From assembly GCA_023053545.1 (NCBI GenBank), contig JAKZAN010000006.1:4221001-4285000 (forward strand): a DNA stretch of 64,000 bases. The letters run 5' to 3'. This DNA is from Lepidurus packardi (lineage: Eukaryota > Arthropoda > Branchiopoda > Notostraca > Triopsidae). Both the position numbers and the translations under genes were made by a program. A model generated the notes under the pieces. That model was not told the DNA's origin and searched no databases. It saw only the letters and a program-made list of their open reading frames with translations. Shown here piece after piece: positions 59,111 through 64,000 of the stretch (position 1 is its first letter; the number at the start of each line of letters is the position of its first letter).

Positions 59111-61677
59111 TTTCTATCTTTTTTTTTATTTCTTATCATTAAATTTTGCTTTAAAGTTTTTCTAATTTTTCTAATTTTTTTCTAATTTTTTTGTAATTCC
59201 GTTTCTCCTTAATTTTTTCGCATTTTTTTTTCTTAAGTTATATTCTTGCTTATTTTTTTCCATTTTTTAATTTTTTTAAATTCTATTTTGTCAACGTTGC
59301 CAAGTGCGCCTTGGGCCTCCCGATTAGTAGGCGTCTGGCATGGTAATGGTGGGTCTGCTTACCTTAACCCAAAAATGGGCCAGAAAAACTTTGCGTCTTG
59401 TCTCGTCGCTTTTTTTCCTCTCTTTTTTCCTTAACGTTTTCTTTCGTTTTTCGTTTCAGTTCGGTGATCGCCTTGCCTTTGCCTTGCCTATCTGCGTACT
59501 AGCATGCTTTGTTAAAGCAACAGCCCACGAACTTCGCATCAGCCATCAACCTCGAAACCGTCATATTCTTATACAACCTTCCTTTCTAACAAGCCTCCCC
59601 TCCCTCTTTTTTTTTTTTTCTTCCGAGTCCCGAGTCCGCGCCAAAGGCACAAGAAGATTTTCAAGTTTCCACCTTTTCGTGCACGCAAAAAGATTTTTTT
59701 TGCCTCAATTTTCTCGAGAATCTGTCGTCGATTTTTAGTTTTCTTATTTTTTTCTACTTCTTATTTTCGGCCCCGACAGACAAGGCAACTTTACCATGCA
59801 CCACCCCACTCCTCCAAATCGTTTTTTTCTCCTTCCTAGCTTCATTTTTGATGAAAAAGAGAAGATTTTCACTACCGTCGTCGCCGACGTCCCTTCTTCC
59901 TCTTCAAAACCCTCTTTTTTCTACTCTCTTTGTTCGTTTTCCCTGAAAGAGCTTCAAAAAGCAGAAGCCTGTGTCCTTAACTAGAAGGAATTTTTCTTGT
60001 GCGTCTCTCTCCGCTCTCGTCTCGCTCCTCTTCCCGTTAAGCCCCCCTTCTCCCCCTTTTTCTGTATTTTTTTTCTTGAAGAAAAAAAGAAAAAAAAGTT
60101 TGTCGAGACGATGGATTTTTGCAAGTACTACTTTTCCTTAGCTCGCGTGGAGCGCTCAAGTCCCTTAAACGTTCGAATGGTTGGCGCTGTTTCCCTCTTC
60201 TCTCGTATCCCTTTTCGAACTTCTTTTTGTTGCCTGTACATCCATCTGTCCTTCATAGCGGACCCCTTGCTGCATGCGTGTATAGCTAGCTACCTTACGA
60301 CATACAGGGCCATAGTCGGGGCAAAGGGAAAGAGAAAATACCGGAATTTTGCCCTGACGTTGACGTTACAGCTGTGCGAATAAGACTTCCCTCGGGTTTG
60401 GGCTTGCATGAGAAACCAGCACCAGTTTTACGCGTATACCAGACCCCCTCTTGAATTTTCTAAAAGGCCAGCTTGTCTCTGCATGTATTTGCAGCTGTCA
60501 GATAGAAACAATGAGCTCAATAGCGGCCCCATATACGCCATAGAACGCAGGATAAGGATTACAAAAACTTGGAAAACGAGACTTTTGAACGCAAAAACTA
60601 CTTTTTTTAAAAAAAAGATAAAAATGGCTTATTTTTTTGCAATTTTTGGCCCATACGTTTCTTCCCTCTACTCGACTTGACCCTCTTATCGCTTTATCTG
60701 GTGTGCGATGTTCCACCATTGCGAGATGAGCACTGTTCTTAGGGGAATTCGGAGGTCGAGACGATCAGGATCGAAGCTAGACCCCCCACTTTCTTCATTT
60801 CAGATGATTTGGCGACATATTCTTGCCTTCAAAGGTGTAAACCTTGCTGGCTACCCGTAATAGCACTTTAGCTTGTAATAACAACATTATTATCTACTTA
60901 TCCCCTTATTCCTTTCGCAAGAAAAAAAGAAAAAAGTGGTCCTCAAAGTGGTAGCGGTTAATGCGGACTCACCACAGCCCAATTGGCTTTAGCTTGAAGC
61001 TTATGAAGAGCTCTTCGAAGCCAAGGAATTTTGGCCGCCACAAGTCTGTCACTTGGACATTCCGTACCCGCTTTTTTCTTGGTTTCGACACTTACTCGAG
61101 TCTTTACGGTACCAAAAAAGTAAAGAAAAACAAACTAAAAAAGGTAAAAAAAAATACAAAAAAGGAAGAGTTTATCGCAATGATTTCAGCCTCGCACCTG
61201 CCTTTTAAATAGAATAGCTCAAACTGATGGGCTGAAAACTCAAGCCTCGTAGGGGGGGACGGTCCTGACGGGAAAATTTTGAAAGTTGGGGGAGTTTTTA
61301 CATAAGAAAACGGTGAAAATGGGGAGAGAAAAGCGAGTGAATGAGGAGGTTTGGGAGAGTTCCTGGCTAAAGGCCTGTTATGTTGTTGTGGATTCCAATA
61401 TGGATGCCCTGGAGGGCAGACAAGCGTGACAATGGAAGGGGGTCGGTATAGAGGAACCTATGGGGAAACATAAATGGAACTATTGCCCGCTTTTGCTTGC
61501 TTTGGCCTATACATACATCGACATTGTGTATGGGTCTCTTCGAGCGACGAGCCATCGTTTGAATACATTTTTAACCCGGGCTAAAACCCCCTTTGCTGCA
61601 GCCTTGAAAAGGAAAAAAAATTCTTTTGCACAGGGTCGATGTGTTTAAGCGCACCAGTGCGAACCGAAAGCTTGTAG

Positions 61678-61915
61678 CGCATTCCACTGACTGCACCGGT
61701 GAAACATTTTGTGCACTCAGTCTTTCAAACATGTACTTTGTATACTGTACATACACCGAGTGCCAGAACTACTGCACCAGTGCAGCCACTGGAAGGCACA
61801 ATTGGCTGCACTGGTGCAATACGTTTTGCACTCAAAGTATTTCAAACATGTACATGCTTAACACTGCGTGAAACACAACTACTGCAGCAGTGCAGCCAGT
61901 GGAACGCGCTATTAG
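61678..61915. repeat. Palindromic TGCACCAGTGCA repeat family, second cluster (two units)
   Basis: Two adjacent units (61678–61799 and 61800–61915) carry the same arms as the 54.7-kb cluster: TTCCACTGACTGCACCGGTG… and …TGCACCAGTGCAGCCACTGG, with the same central TTTCAAACATGTAC spacer. Both units end near GGAACGCGCTATTA/GGAAGGCAC. Hairpin arms are imperfect but extend about 40 bp. Confidence 0.8.
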
Positions 61916-64000
61916 AAGGCACTGGTATGGGTTTTCTGCTGCATTCTTCATTTTAGAATTCAGATTGAAATTCATGTGTTTTTCACGTTTTGAAAGAGTT
62001 GTAACAGTCATAACAGCCGATTATTCATTTATGAAGCTATTATTTCATTATTCCGCCAAACCCATCAGTAATCTATCAAGAGGTTGCTCTTGATTAACGA
62101 ATATTGTTTTGGGGGGAGGAAGGGGAGGAGGAAAAAGGGTGGGTGCTAAAGGACCTTGCGCGTGTAAATGAAGGAGAGGAAAAGGTATACCAGAGAGGAG
62201 AAGGAAAGAGCTAATCAATCAGATAGGATGTTGTCATGACAACACGAGATTCGCTGCTGATTTTGAGGTCAATCTGATGAGCAAAATTATCGTCTTATTT
62301 TCCCCCGTTAACTCCGGACTGGCAAGGCAAGGACATGTCAGTGGAAGGACACTGGGAGTTCTGGGTTATTTAAACATCCTTTCATACATGTCGTCTTGAT
62401 TAAGAGCAAGCTCCGCGGAACTCATTCATTCATGACACGCCTACGTGTGGCGATCCGGCGAAGCGGTTCTGACGACCCTATCCTAAGTATGCCGCTCCAC
62501 ATTCAAACGTCAACGTATATTAAAAAAAAATTCGAATAATTTTCGATTTTTTTAAAATAATTCTACCGAATTGTTTTAAAAAATAATTTGTCCATTTTCC
62601 CATTTTTTCCGAATTTTCCGAACGATTTTCGAATGTTTCCGAATAGAATAAAAGCTTTTTACTAGTTCCAAAATTCCCATATAACTTTCCAGTTTTTTTT
62701 TTCATAATGGTGTTCATTAGTATTCGAATTTTTTTTAATGCTTTCGTTTGGAAATTACGGCCAAGAACCGTTAGCTAAAAACACGACACGAAAATGAGAA
62801 AACGATGGGTTTCACCACGAATAAGATAAAATATGGGTTTGTTATCAGTCTCACCTTGATCCGTACATGATTGTTGTCGGATAGAAGTATAATCACGGCG
62901 TGGAAAGTATCCAAAAGTAGAACATCGCAGTAATCCACTTGTTGAAATAGGTGTAGGTGTCGTAGTTATACTCTTAAAAAAGTAGCACTACTACTGGTTT
63001 TGGAGTTATTTCTTTTTAAAAACGGATAATTTCAATTTCCTCAAGTCCCACAGTTGTTTTCTTTCACTAATTATCGTCATCAAGGATACGATAGAACGCC
63101 ACACATCATGGAACTATGAAAGGAAAATAGCCTTGTTATTTATCTGTGTTTGCACTTAAGTGATCCATCCGTTTGGCGTTGAAGGGCTTTTACTCTTTTA
63201 ATGCCAGGTACATAAATTCCAATGCTCACAAGCTTGAGGTTTTGTTACAAAACATACACTTGAAAGTGTTAAACTGGGGCTACTTTCCAACTTCGCGAGA
63301 TTCCAATTTCTAATTTCACGTTTGACAAATTTACTTGTTTGTTGACACTCACGAAAATAATCCTTCTGCGGCTAATTATGATTTACTCGCACACCAAAAG
63401 CCGGGTGAAGATAAAATGGAGTGGCTCCAGTTGTCAAAAAGGAAGTCTTTTTGGAGAAAATGGCACTTTCCTTTAAAAAACGTAAAAAAACAAACAAACT
63501 TTCCACGCTTGCGACCAACGCTGTCACTGTGTCCCTGTCGACAGTTCAGCGTGCACTGATCGCCACGCCAGACGGGGAGAGGAGTCTATGCACAAAATTG
63601 GAGGTGAAGACTTGTGGGTACAGTTCCAAGTGGATCGCCCCAACAAGGCACGGGCACGGGGAGTACGGATACCACCACGCCGCCTCGCATGGAGCACACG
63701 GCACAGCACAGTGCTTTCCGCTAGGGCGCTACGCTAGGCCATGCTTTGCCCTTGGCTACAGGCATTCTGGGCGGCCTGATGGCAGTTTTACCGGAGTTGA
63801 ACTCGGCAACGCCGGGCGAGTTAGCTGAAGCTTATCCCCCCTTTTAGCCCACCCTGCCTCCGCCCCTATCAGCCATATTACTCACACAACACAACATAGG
63901 CGCAAAGGAACCGGCGGTGTTGGGTCCGTCCGTGTCCCCCTTTTTTCGCCCATCTGTTTGGGTTTGGGGGAACAAGGGTAAAAAGCGCCCAGCGAGTCCG

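Larger units (their letters stand above)
48148..64000. other. Long region without recognisable genes; probable 5' intron or upstream region of tonalli
   Basis: Almost 16 kb upstream of the first visible tonalli exon. All ORFs are under about 135 codons and look random or low-complexity. Contents I can name: a 180-bp tandem duplication (49198–49525), AT-rich direct repeats (50260–50430), a complete MITE (51194–51573), G-rich runs at 53590–53630 and 62111–62142, a GA microsatellite (54075–54104), two clusters of a palindromic TGCACCAGTGCA repeat (54681–55090, 61678–61915), long pyrimidine-rich stretches (notably 59000–60110), GC/CpG-richer patches at about 56500–56680 and 63500–64000, and a TGACGTCA-type CRE at about 56305. 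No gene on either strand can be supported. Confidence 0.6.

Noticed and set aside
62850-62960. Minus-strand 37-codon stretch ending before GTGAGA (…CDVLLLDTFHAVIILLSDN…)
   Set aside because: It looks protein-like and ends at a good donor, but has an upstream stop, no acceptor that I can defend and no match to the ZMIZ N-terminus. Not enough to call an exon.
63421-63828. 135-codon plus-strand ORF in GC-rich DNA at the right edge
   Set aside because: The composition follows the local GC bias, several frames are open at once, and there is no domain. Long ORFs are expected by chance in GC-rich sequence.
1-64000. tRNA, rRNA, snRNA genes and retroelement polymerase or integrase domains
   Set aside because: I looked for GGTTCGA-type T-loops, U6-like promoters and reverse-transcriptase or transposase motifs on both strands and saw none that hold up by eye. 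A covariance-model or profile search could still find diverged copies.

Overview
This window is nuclear DNA from an animal, almost certainly an arthropod. The genes are split by many short GT–AG introns (mostly 55–100 bp), and there is no operon structure. The gene set is Zasp, HADH, RILP-like, trichoplein, mitochondrial EF-Tu, galactose mutarotase, Sec24, a neuropeptide-type receptor and tonalli/ZMIZ. The compact gene-dense half and the protein sequences would suit a crustacean such as a branchiopod (Daphnia-like), but that assignment is an inference. All exon models below were built by hand from splice sites, reading-phase continuity and family resemblance.

Layout. 1–4484 (+): 3' two thirds of a Zasp52/LDB3-type PDZ-LIM gene; the PDZ end lies left of the window. 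5150–6265 (-): HADH, convergent with Zasp and divergent from 6543–8408 (+), a RILP-like gene, with 277 bp between the two start codons. 9316–11182 (+): trichoplein (TCHP), followed after only 125 bp by 11308–13321 (+), mitochondrial EF-Tu. 13864–15263 (-): galactose mutarotase. 17196–21460 (+): Sec24C/D-type COPII subunit. 27301–39897 (+): seven-exon peptide GPCR with multi-kilobase introns. 42658–48147 (-): C-terminal two thirds of tonalli/ZMIZ1-2, whose 5' exons I could not place with confidence. 48148–64000 holds no recognisable gene. It is rich in homopolymers, pyrimidine tracts, tandem duplications and small palindromic repeats, and is probably the 5' intron or upstream region of tonalli.

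The genes do not form a pathway. They are mostly housekeeping: mitochondrial beta-oxidation (HADH), mitochondrial translation (EF-Tu), sugar epimerisation (GALM), ER export (Sec24), cilium/centriole and vesicle functions (TCHP, RILP-like) and sarcomere Z-disc (Zasp). Two signalling/regulatory genes (GPCR, tonalli) sit in the expanded, repeat-rich right half.

The most interesting observations are: a mutually exclusive exon pair in Zasp that swaps the first zinc-binding half of a LIM domain; a second possible C-terminal tail for the GPCR; an in-frame 78-nt retainable intron in tonalli; a perfect DRE (TATCGATA) element just upstream of EF-Tu; and at least five families of short terminal-inverted-repeat or palindromic elements, some with several copies in the window. 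I found no tRNA, rRNA, CRISPR array, viral gene or toxin gene.
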